From: an uncultured Burkholderiales bacterium
GTDB taxonomy: Bacteria; Pseudomonadota; Gammaproteobacteria; Burkholderiales; Burkholderiaceae_C
Assembly (NCBI GenBank): GCA_903876885.1
Contig: CAIRBP010000055.1
Span: forward strand, 1-61,476
DNA length: 61,476 bases
Direction: 5' to 3'
The position numbers were made by a program, and so were the translations under genes. Under the pieces are notes generated by a model. That model was not told where the DNA came from. It saw only the letters and a program-made list of their open reading frames with translations, and did not search any database. Each line of letters starts with the position of its first letter. The first letter of the stretch is position 1. This document shows, one piece after another, positions 36,789-43,936 of this stretch.

Positions 36789-37274
36789 TTAAATAACTAC
36801 TGGCTTGAGCTCTTCAAGCGAGACATGAACTTTGTGGGATTGGTTGATCAGCTCGATTAACACCATCGCTCTTAATTCGCCGTCTTGCTCTTCAAAAACA
36901 CCTGTCATGCCTTTCAAAGGGCCTTTGACGAATTCAACCATATCCCCTTTTGTAAGTATATGTTTGGCATCTTGGGTGGGTGAGTTGCGCAGAACTTCTA
37001 CCAACTCATCGGGCACTGCTGCTGCTTGTGTTCCAAAGGTTACTAATTTACTAACCCCAAGAGTGGACCTAATGGGCCCCCAATTGGAACTAACGTGATC
37101 TAGTTGAATAAAGAGATACCGACTGAACATCGGCTCGACCACCTTTGTAATTCGCCCACGTCTTATCTTTTCGACCTCTAACCACGGCATCCACGCCGAG
37201 TAACCTTGACGGGTTAAATTCTCTAAAGCGCGCTCCTCTTGCCTGGGGCGAGTGTGGACTACATACCATCTCAT
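36789..37274 (-). CDS. rfaH: RfaH-type NusG paralogue, transcription antiterminator
   Basis: A 161-residue NusG-family protein distinct from the housekeeping nusG at 60194-60775. The NGN domain begins MRWYVVHTRPRQEERALENL, with GYSAWMPWLEVEKIRRG and EPMFSRYLFIQLD. A KOW-type C-terminal domain has KGDMVEFVKGPLKGMTGVFEE. These are RfaH features. RfaH relieves polarity in long operons for surface polysaccharides and secreted toxins after binding an ops element. I chose the ATG at 37274 because the family begins there; the frame extends upstream to 37337 without conserved residues. The downstream neighbour uppS makes the lipid carrier for the same polymers, a sensible functional link. Confidence 0.88.
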   Translation of the reverse strand: MRWYVVHTRPRQEERALENLTRQGYSAWMPWLEVEKIRRGRITKVVEPMFSRYLFIQLDHVSSNWGPIRSTLGVSKLVTFGTQAAAVPDELVEVLRNSPTQDAKHILTKGDMVEFVKGPLKGMTGVFEEQDGELRAMVLIELINQSHKVHVSLEELKPVVI

Positions 37275-37434
37275 GAAATGACTTTTATTCTCAAAATTAG
37301 TAACTCTCCATTGTAGTTCTAGATTTAAGCCTAGCAAAGTCCCTCCATCTTCCTTAAAATTAGTCTTTGTACACTAAACAATACTTATGATTTGATTTAG
37401 AGTAAACCAATCACTTATTAAAGAGGCAATTCAA

Positions 37435-37893
37435 ATGGCAACAAAACCCCCTCATTTTGATCCCAATGCATTTACGGATACGATGAAAGAATCCGCCCAA
37501 CAAATTTGGCTAGCCGGGCTTGGCGCCTTCTCTAAGGCGCAGCAAGAGGGCGGCAAAGCATTTGAAACCCTCGTAAAAAACGGTATCGATTTACAAAGAA
37601 AAACGCAGGAAACTGCTGAAACCAAATTACACGAAGCTACTCAAAAGATGAGTGGAATCGCTCAAGAACTCAATCAAAAGGCAACTGGTCAGTGGGATAA
37701 ATTAGAAACCATCTTTGAGGACCGGGTCGCAAAAGCCCTTCACAAAATGGGCGTCCCAAGTGCTGAACAATTAACGTCTTTACTCGAGCGAATCGAGGCT
37801 TTGGAGCAGCAATTAAGCGCTGCTCAGACCTCAAAGCGCAAAACAAGCTCTGAGCCCAAGACTAACGCCAGTCCAGGCGGCGACGCCTCTTAA
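37435..37893 (+). CDS. Phasin-family (PhaI/PhaF-like) polyhydroxyalkanoate granule-associated protein
   Basis: A 152-residue amphipathic helical protein. Residues about 15-60 (SAQQIWLAGLGAFSKAQQEGG) match the phasin-like granule-associated family of Pseudomonas PhaI/PhaF. Heptad-rich helices follow, and a leucine-zipper-like segment (LTSLLERIEALEQQL) suggests oligomerisation. The short hydrophilic tail rich in Lys, Ser and Thr is much shorter than the histone-like tail of PhaF. It probably coats PHA granules. The next gene is a PhaD-like TetR regulator. No PHA synthase gene is in the window. Confidence 0.85.
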   Translation: MATKPPHFDPNAFTDTMKESAQQIWLAGLGAFSKAQQEGGKAFETLVKNGIDLQRKTQETAETKLHEATQKMSGIAQELNQKATGQWDKLETIFEDRVAKALHKMGVPSAEQLTSLLERIEALEQQLSAAQTSKRKTSSEPKTNASPGGDAS

Positions 37894-37935
37894 GTACTCA
37901 CACTGATAGAGAGCTCGCACTGCACCTTTGCAAAA

Positions 37936-37977
37936 AGAAATCTGCACTGGTAGGAACCCGAGTTTCTTTTTTTGGCT
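37936..37977 (+). terminator. Weak terminator candidate after the phasin gene
   Basis: AAAAAGAAA and TTTCTTTTT flank a 22-base spacer and the right side ends in seven T. The stem is almost all A-T, so efficiency is doubtful. Confidence 0.35.
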
Positions 37978-38029
37978 TCTGAGTTAGAGTGAATTTCTCT
38001 ATCACTACTTAAAACGTGGCCCACCTCTT

Positions 38030-38701
38030 ATGGCAACAAAAGCGCCTAGACGCACTGCTCAACGTATTTTGGACGCGTCCCTTGCGCTCTTTAATCGTTA
38101 CGGCGAGCCAAACGTCTCAACCACGCTTATCTCCTCAGACCTAAACATTAGTCCGGGCAACCTTTACTACCACTTCCCCGCGAAGGAAGAGTTGGTAAAT
38201 GCGCTTTTCGATCGTTACCAAAAAGCACTCATCCCTTTGCTTGCCGCGGCAACGGACATTCGTAACATTGAAGATGCTTGGTTTTTTATCCACTCCATTT
38301 TTGAGATCGTTTGGGAGTACCGTTTTTTATACAGGGACCTGAACGATCTGCTAAGCCGTAACAGGCTTCTCGAGTCTGAGATTAAAGACGTTATTCTTCA
38401 TAAAACGAGCGCCTTTAAATCTTTGCTTCAAGGCCTTCAGCTCTCAAGTGCTTTGGATATAACCGTTGAGGAGCGTCAAGCCCTCGCAGTACACATGGTC
38501 GTGATATTGACTTGGTGGCTAAGTTACGAATATGTGCGAGATCCTAGAAACGCATTAGAGGACGCTAACGCACAACAATCAGTCCTTAAAGGAGCCGTTC
38601 AATTGCTTCGGCTCTTGCTACCTTACTTAGAGGCCCATGAGCGTGCACACTTACAAAACCTTTTAAAGGCTTATGACACCCAGGGTAGCGAAAGTATTTA
38701 G
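38030..38701 (+). CDS. TetR-family regulator, PhaD-like
   Basis: A 223-residue TetR regulator. The N-terminal HTH has RRTAQRILDASLALFNRYG, VSTTLISSDLNISPGNLYYHFPAKEELV. The ligand-binding half begins with FFIHSIFEIVWEYRFLYRDL and has the pattern of the PhaD group that controls phasin and pha genes in Pseudomonas. It lies 136 bp downstream of the phasin gene on the same strand, which supports regulation of PHA granule genes. The effector is unknown, probably an acyl-CoA-type ligand. Confidence 0.8.
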   Translation: MATKAPRRTAQRILDASLALFNRYGEPNVSTTLISSDLNISPGNLYYHFPAKEELVNALFDRYQKALIPLLAAATDIRNIEDAWFFIHSIFEIVWEYRFLYRDLNDLLSRNRLLESEIKDVILHKTSAFKSLLQGLQLSSALDITVEERQALAVHMVVILTWWLSYEYVRDPRNALEDANAQQSVLKGAVQLLRLLLPYLEAHERAHLQNLLKAYDTQGSESI

Positions 38702-38730
38702 GCAAATAGCCCTTAAGCTCTTATACTTTT

Positions 38731-39915
38731 TTAAGCCAACAAAGACTCTACCAGTTTGACCCACACAGTTCCTCCCAACGGAATTAAATCATCGTTGAAG
38801 TCATAGCTTGGGTTGTGAAGCGTGCATGGTCCCTCTCCGTGCCCAACGTGGCGATGCGCGCCCTCTCCGTTGCCAATAAAGAAATAGGCTCCGGGCAAGG
38901 CCTGAAGCATGTAGGAGAAGTCTTCCGCTCCCATTGTTGGTTCTTGTACATGGATGTGTTCGGGGCCAACAACTTGGTTCAGTACTTTTTTCACCTCCTC
39001 TACAGCACTCGCATGGTTCACTGTTGGCGGGTAATTGCGGTGAAATTGAAACTCACATTGGGCCTCATGTGCAGCGCACACATGTTCAGCAATAACCTGC
39101 ATTCGTTTTTCAATCAGATCAAGCACTTCCAATGTGAACGTTCTGACGGTGCCCTGGAGAACGCACGTATCGGGCACAACGTTGGTTGCATGTCCGGCGT
39201 TGATCATCGTGACAGAGATAACCCCCGCATCAACAGGTTTTTTATTTCGGGTAATGATCGTTTGGAATGCCTGCACCATTTGACATGCAATGGGTACAGG
39301 ATCAATTCCGTTATGAGGCAAGGCCGCGTGTGAGCCCTTTCCCTTGATTACGATTTTGAACTCATTGCTAGAGGCCATCACAGGCCCTGGACTCACCGCA
39401 AACTGCCCCACTCCTAGGCCAGGCCAGTTGTGCATTCCGTAGACTTGCTGCATCGGGTATTTTTTAAACAACCCGTCCTTGATCATCTCTCTTGCACCGC
39501 CTCCACCTTCCTCAGCGGGTTGGAAAATCACATAAACAGTTCCGTCAAAATTTCTATTTTTAGCCAAATGTTGTGCTGCGGCTAAAAGCATTGCTGTGTG
39601 GCCATCGTGTCCGCAAGCATGCATTTTGCCGGGGTGTTTGCTGGCGTGATCAAAGGTGTTTTTCTCCTGAATGGGTAACGCATCCATATCAGCCCTGAGT
39701 CCAATTGCTCGGGTACTCGTGCCCGCTTTGATAATACCAACGACCCCGGTCGTGCCCATACCTCTGTCAATCTCAATACCCCACTCCGTTAACTTCCGAG
39801 CAACTACATCTGCGGTTCTGTTTTCCTCAAAGCAAAGTTCGGGGTGAGCGTGTATATCCTTACGCAGTGCAACGATTGAACCGGCTTGAGTCACGATAGA
39901 GTCTAGGACATTCAT
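38731..39915 (-). CDS. M20-family amidohydrolase (hippurate/N-acyl-amino-acid hydrolase type)
   Basis: A 394-residue metallo-amidohydrolase of the M20D group. It shows RKDIHAHPELCFEE near the N-terminus, the metal site in MHACGHDGHTAMLLAAA, FQPAEEGGGGAREM with the catalytic Glu, and a lid domain with KGKGSHAALPHNGIDP. The late EPTMGAEDFSYMLQALPGAYFFIGNG supplies another metal ligand. The group removes acyl groups from amino acids (hippurate, N-acetyl-amino acids, IAA conjugates). Substrate cannot be fixed. It is a single gene, convergent with the PhaD-like regulator. Confidence 0.92.
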   Translation of the reverse strand: MNVLDSIVTQAGSIVALRKDIHAHPELCFEENRTADVVARKLTEWGIEIDRGMGTTGVVGIIKAGTSTRAIGLRADMDALPIQEKNTFDHASKHPGKMHACGHDGHTAMLLAAAQHLAKNRNFDGTVYVIFQPAEEGGGGAREMIKDGLFKKYPMQQVYGMHNWPGLGVGQFAVSPGPVMASSNEFKIVIKGKGSHAALPHNGIDPVPIACQMVQAFQTIITRNKKPVDAGVISVTMINAGHATNVVPDTCVLQGTVRTFTLEVLDLIEKRMQVIAEHVCAAHEAQCEFQFHRNYPPTVNHASAVEEVKKVLNQVVGPEHIHVQEPTMGAEDFSYMLQALPGAYFFIGNGEGAHRHVGHGEGPCTLHNPSYDFNDDLIPLGGTVWVKLVESLLA

Positions 39916-40055
39916 TTTTTTACTTTCAAATAGCTAATTTCGCTTTTACTTTTATATCAGTTTGATCTAAATATAGGCTTTGACTTAAGTTTATACCAGA
40001 CTTGAGGCTTTTGCTTAACGCTCGTTTCAGACCCGAAAAATCGAAAAATATCTAG

Positions 40056-40835
40056 CTACTTTGAGTTAAACCTAAGGCTTGCGGTGTGCAAAATACCGTC
40101 AAAAATCAGTCCATCTATGAGCTCAAACGGAGTGGATAAGTAGGGCTCCATTTTCCAACCCGCGCCCCCAGTAATCATGCAAAGGGGCTCAGCCCCCGTT
40201 CTCGCCCTTAGGTGCTGAACCATCTGCTCAATCGCACCAGCTATAGCGTAAGTGCCCCCACTGGTTAAAGCATCACTCGTGTTAGTTGGAAAGGTTTTAA
40301 CCTCACCCGTTGGGACATGCAGACCCGCTGTGCCAGACTCCAAGGCCCTAAGCATAATCCCGTGGCCTGGCAGTATCAACCCTCCCATGAAATGACCGGT
40401 TGCATCCACAGCGTCAACCGTTACTGCGGTGCCGACCATCACAACCACCATTGGCCTTTGCTGGGCACCAAGAAGTCTAGCCCGGTGGTGCGCTAAGGCC
40501 CCAATCATCGCAACCCATCTGTCCGCGCCCAATCGGGTTGGATACTCATACCCATTGGTAAGACCTGCCTCAGCACTTGAGGGCACGATCCACTGTGGCT
40601 CTAAATCCCAAACCTCTAGCTGCTCCTCTACGCGTCGCCTAATTGCTTCACCGGCCACAATACAACCCAACATTCGAGAAGGCACAGGCAAATGCTTCCA
40701 AACTTCTTCGCCCAGATGATCAATGTTCTCTAAAAACACTGCCCCCTGCCCCAGCAACTTTGCCTGCGGGTTAAAACTATCGAATTGAGCCCACTTTAAG
40801 CGGGTATTACCCACATCTAAAGCTAAAAAAGTCAT
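40056..40835 (-). CDS. coaX: Type III pantothenate kinase
   Basis: Phosphorylates pantothenate, the first step of coenzyme A synthesis. Type III enzymes belong to the ASKHA fold and are not inhibited by CoA. The 259-residue product begins [17 protein letters not shown], with the phosphate-binding loop. [19 protein letters not shown] carries the family GADR motif, [13 protein letters not shown] the second phosphate loop, and [16 protein letters not shown] and MITGGAGW follow. The frame extends ten codons upstream, but the ATG at 40835 gives the family N-terminus. The gene stands alone; birA, its common neighbour in Burkholderiales, is not adjacent. Confidence 0.94.
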   Translation of the reverse strand: MTFLALDVGNTRLKWAQFDSFNPQAKLLGQGAVFLENIDHLGEEVWKHLPVPSRMLGCIVAGEAIRRRVEEQLEVWDLEPQWIVPSSAEAGLTNGYEYPTRLGADRWVAMIGALAHHRARLLGAQQRPMVVVMVGTAVTVDAVDATGHFMGGLILPGHGIMLRALESGTAGLHVPTGEVKTFPTNTSDALTSGGTYAIAGAIEQMVQHLRARTGAEPLCMITGGAGWKMEPYLSTPFELIDGLIFDGILHTASLRFNSK

Positions 40836-40959
40836 TTTTGCGTATCCATTGCAAACCATTGGCAAAAATCGCCAAACCCTGTCAGTAATAATTCAATGAC
40901 AGGTCAATCTGATCTAATATCCATTTTCTCCCACTTTACGATCTTCTTAACGGCACATC

Positions 40960-42405
40960 ATGCAAATAATTGACTTATCTGCCACCGAACTCTCCTTGGC
41001 GATCCGCGAAAAGCGTTTATCCAGCGTAGAGGTTATGCAGGCTTACTTGGACCGTATCGAGGCGCAAAATTCCACTTACAACGCAATTATTAATTTATTG
41101 GACAGGCCCACGCTGATCAGTCTCGCAAAGGAAAAAGATCTTCAACTCTCCCGCGGTGAACCCGTTGGCTGGATGCACGGCATGCCCATAGCCATCAAAG
41201 ATCTCGCGCTGACCGCAGGTATTAAGTCCACCATGGGCTCTCGCCTCCTAAAGGACTTTGTTCCAAGCGTAGACAGCCTCATGGTGGAGAGAATTAAAAA
41301 TGCCGGTGCAATTGTGATTGGGAAGACCAATACACCAGAGTTTGGACTGGGCTCGCATACCTTTAACGATCTTTACGGCACTACTGCAAACGCTTTCGAT
41401 CCCTCAAAATCTGCGGGCGGCAGCAGCGGTGGAGCAGCAGTTGCGCTTGCGCTAAAGATGCTACCGATTGCTGATGGCTCGGACTTCATGGGCAGTCTTC
41501 GCAACCCCGCCGGTTGGAACAATATTTTCGGTATGCGTCCGTCCCATGGCCGTGTACCCATGTACCCCGCAGCAGATGTTTATCTCTCAACCATGGGAAC
41601 AGAGGGGCCCATGGCTCGTAATGTGCCCGACTTGGCCGCTTTACTGGAGATCCAATCTGGACCGGATCCGAGAACGCCTTACGCATTACAGGGTGGTAAA
41701 GATGAGTTACAAAATCTACCTCATCTCATTCAGAATAATCCAACACTCCAGCCTAATTGCAATTACATACGGGTGGGCTGGCTTGCAGATTTAAACGGCT
41801 ATCTTCCCATGGAGAGCGGGGTGTTGGAGGTTTGCAATAAGTCGCTTGATCGTTTTGAAAGAGAGAGCAAAATCATCCGCGTAGAAGCTATTGCCCCGCG
41901 GTTTGATCCCAGACGAATCTGGCAGGCGTGGTTGACTTGGCGCAGCACTTTGATTGGTGCGCGCTTAAAGCCTTACCTGAGCAAGCCCGACAACAAAGAG
42001 CTCTTAAAACCTGAAGCGCTGTGGGAGTTTGAACAATCCCTTGGCGTAGACGCGCAAGCCCTCAGTCAGGCAAGCGCAGAGCGCACTGCGTTTTATCAAC
42101 ACATGTTAGAGCACTTTGAACACCATGACGTTTTAGCACTACCCGTATCTCAGGTCTGGCCTTTTGATAAAACATGGCGTTGGCCAAAACAAATTACTAC
42201 GTCGCGCGGAACAGTTGCTATGGATACCTATCACCGCTGGATGGAGGTTGTGATCTACGCCACCTTTGCGGGCTTGCCGTGCATCAGTGTGCCAGCTGGT
42301 TTTAATGATCAAGGTCTGCCCATGGGATTGCAACTGATTGGCAAGCCACAAGGGGACATAGAGCTCTTGAAGATAGCCAATCTCTTTGCCAAATCTATTT
42401 TATGA
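40960..42405 (+). CDS. Amidase-signature family protein
   Basis: A 481-residue amidase. The Ser-cisSer-Lys triad is visible: Lys in GMPIAIKDLALTAG, the Gly/Ser-rich AGGSSGGAAVALALKMLP, and the nucleophilic region DGSDFMGSLRNPAGWNN. The N-terminal LSATELSLAIREKRLSSVEVMQAYLDRI is the usual helical lead. This is a stand-alone amidase and not the GatA subunit, as it lacks gatB/gatC neighbours and reads DFMGSLRNPA where GatA usually has DTGGSIRQPA. It hydrolyses an amide of unknown identity. It is divergent from coaX across 124 bp. Confidence 0.9.
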   Translation: MQIIDLSATELSLAIREKRLSSVEVMQAYLDRIEAQNSTYNAIINLLDRPTLISLAKEKDLQLSRGEPVGWMHGMPIAIKDLALTAGIKSTMGSRLLKDFVPSVDSLMVERIKNAGAIVIGKTNTPEFGLGSHTFNDLYGTTANAFDPSKSAGGSSGGAAVALALKMLPIADGSDFMGSLRNPAGWNNIFGMRPSHGRVPMYPAADVYLSTMGTEGPMARNVPDLAALLEIQSGPDPRTPYALQGGKDELQNLPHLIQNNPTLQPNCNYIRVGWLADLNGYLPMESGVLEVCNKSLDRFERESKIIRVEAIAPRFDPRRIWQAWLTWRSTLIGARLKPYLSKPDNKELLKPEALWEFEQSLGVDAQALSQASAERTAFYQHMLEHFEHHDVLALPVSQVWPFDKTWRWPKQITTSRGTVAMDTYHRWMEVVIYATFAGLPCISVPAGFNDQGLPMGLQLIGKPQGDIELLKIANLFAKSIL

Positions 42406-42593
42406 AATTGATGTATTTTTGCTATCTGCGCTTTGTGTATTTATTCAATTAGAATCTGATCAGAGCGTAGGTAAATTTATCAATAATTTAAATGAATAGA
42501 TTAGATGAGCAGCTAAGCAGTGGAAGAAACTAACTCTGGGTTGCTCCTAACAAATTTATTTAATTTATTTGCAGAATCATTTTAAAATTTTAG

Positions 42594-43157
42594 ATGCATA
42601 GTATTAAATTTGAAATTTTAATTCTCACCTTACTAGGCGGCGTGATCTTTGGGCTAGCTCACTGGTTTAACGACTTGATTTTCAGGCTCTTTGAGTTCTC
42701 TGATCACGTTAACTGGATTTACCTCCCCGCTTTCCTGCGCCTGGCCAATGTACTGATCCTAGGCCCCTTATTTGGCAGTATCTCAACGGCCGTAGGTGTT
42801 TGGCTCATTTGTTTTTTTCAAAACGATTTACTCAGTGTTGCACTTCTCAACTCACTCGCAGGTATTCTCGGCCCGCTTTTATCGTTTCGTGTCTTCACTA
42901 TCTTTAAAGGCCGTGCGGCGCAAATCTCCTTTATCCAAGATCTTCTTATCCTCGCTGCAATTTATTCAGTGATGAATGCATTAACGCATCATCTTGCTTG
43001 GGCCATTGGGGAACCAGAAGAGTTTTTAAGTATCTCTCAGATTCCGATAATGATTTTTGGAGACTTTATAGGTGCGTGCCTGGGAGCTCTTTTATTCTCA
43101 GCCATCGCAAATAATTCTAAGATCTTAAATTTCGTCAAAAAACGAGCCGAGGATTAA
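42594..43157 (+). CDS. Integral membrane protein of unknown function (MASE1-like?)
   Basis: A 187-residue hydrophobic protein with about five or six membrane segments: residues near 8-25, 43-60, 62-80, 84-100, 111-132 and 148-170. Short polar turns such as WIYLPAFLRLANVLILGPLFG resemble the N-terminal part of MASE1 sensor domains, but no output domain follows. The C-terminus is a basic NFVKKRAED. I do not recognise a named family. The start ATG has no strong Shine-Dalgarno. It is convergent with the NtrX-like gene. Confidence 0.65.
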   Translation: MHSIKFEILILTLLGGVIFGLAHWFNDLIFRLFEFSDHVNWIYLPAFLRLANVLILGPLFGSISTAVGVWLICFFQNDLLSVALLNSLAGILGPLLSFRVFTIFKGRAAQISFIQDLLILAAIYSVMNALTHHLAWAIGEPEEFLSISQIPIMIFGDFIGACLGALLFSAIANNSKILNFVKKRAED

Positions 43158-43178
43158 AACCCAGATTGAGTATTGAGT

Positions 43179-43217
43179 TGTTGGCTAAGCTCTCGGATTA
43201 ATTAATGCTAGCCAACA
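43179..43217. repeat. 9-bp inverted repeat at the convergent end of the NtrX-like gene
   Basis: TGTTGGCTA (43179-43187) and TAGCCAACA (43209-43217) form a perfect dyad whose right arm overlaps the last codons of the NtrX-like gene. No T-run follows, so it is only a weak terminator candidate. Confidence 0.4.
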
Positions 43218-43927
43218 GTTCTCTTGCCCTTTGAAAGATCTACGCCGAGTTGCTTTAGTTTTCGGTACAGGTGCGTGCGCTCTAATCCCGTTTTCTCTGC
43301 CACCCGAGTCATAGAACCACCCTCTTGGACTAAATGGTACTCAAAGTAAGCCTTCTCAAATGCATCTCTTGCATCTCTAAGAGGCTGATTTAAATCGAAA
43401 CTTTGCAAGTTTGACCAAGGCACGTTGTCGTTAGCGCCAGCTGAGTTAATATGGGAATTTTGAACGACATGAGTGTGCACCACATTTGGTGCGTAGCTAC
43501 TTGCCCCGACATGCGCGGTCCTAACAGCGTTTACCGATGTGGGCGCAATACCAAGTGCTTTTGGCTTCCTAGCAAGGCCTTGCTCTACTGATTTAAGTAA
43601 TTTTTGGAGCGTGATTGGTTTTTCTAGAAAAGCCAATGCTCCAATTCGAGTTGCCTCTACTGCGGTGTCAATCGTTGCATGTCCACTCATCATGATCACA
43701 GGCATAGTGAGTAAGCCCGAGGCTGACCACTCCTTTAATAGGCTGACGCCGTCGGTGTCGGGCATCCATATATCCAAGAGTACCAAATCAGGAGCACCTC
43801 TTAGCCTGGCCTCTCGGGCCTGGGCCGCGTTTTCGGCCAACTCAACGTTGTGCCCCTCATCATTGAGTATTTCGGAGAGAAGATCTCTAATTCCTAGCTC
43901 GTCATCAACCACTAATATATTTGCCAT
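43208..43927 (-). CDS. NtrX-like response regulator without AAA+ domain
   Basis: A 239-residue regulator with a receiver domain (MANILVVDDELGIRDLL, phosphorylation site Asp52 in LVLLDIWMPD, Lys in LEKPITLQKLL). A linker of about 65 residues follows, then a C-terminal Fis-type helix-turn-helix (AYFEYHLVQEGGSMTRVAEKTGLERTHLYRKLKQLG). Classical NtrX has a sigma-54 AAA+ ATPase domain between these parts; here it is absent, as commonly seen in Burkholderiales. Without that domain it cannot activate sigma-54 RNA polymerase in the NtrC way and probably works as a repressor or a sigma-70 regulator. It follows its sensor by 9 bp. Confidence 0.88.
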   Translation of the reverse strand: MANILVVDDELGIRDLLSEILNDEGHNVELAENAAQAREARLRGAPDLVLLDIWMPDTDGVSLLKEWSASGLLTMPVIMMSGHATIDTAVEATRIGALAFLEKPITLQKLLKSVEQGLARKPKALGIAPTSVNAVRTAHVGASSYAPNVVHTHVVQNSHINSAGANDNVPWSNLQSFDLNQPLRDARDAFEKAYFEYHLVQEGGSMTRVAEKTGLERTHLYRKLKQLGVDLSKGKRTVG

Positions 43928-43936
43928 ATTACAGTG

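Noticed and set aside
38815-39333. 172-residue open frame antisense to the M20 amidohydrolase
   Set aside because: Lies within a well-supported gene and shows no domain or ribosome site.
40960-42405. Amidase as GatA subunit of the tRNA amidotransferase
   Set aside because: No gatB or gatC adjacent, and the serine motif region differs from the GatA pattern.
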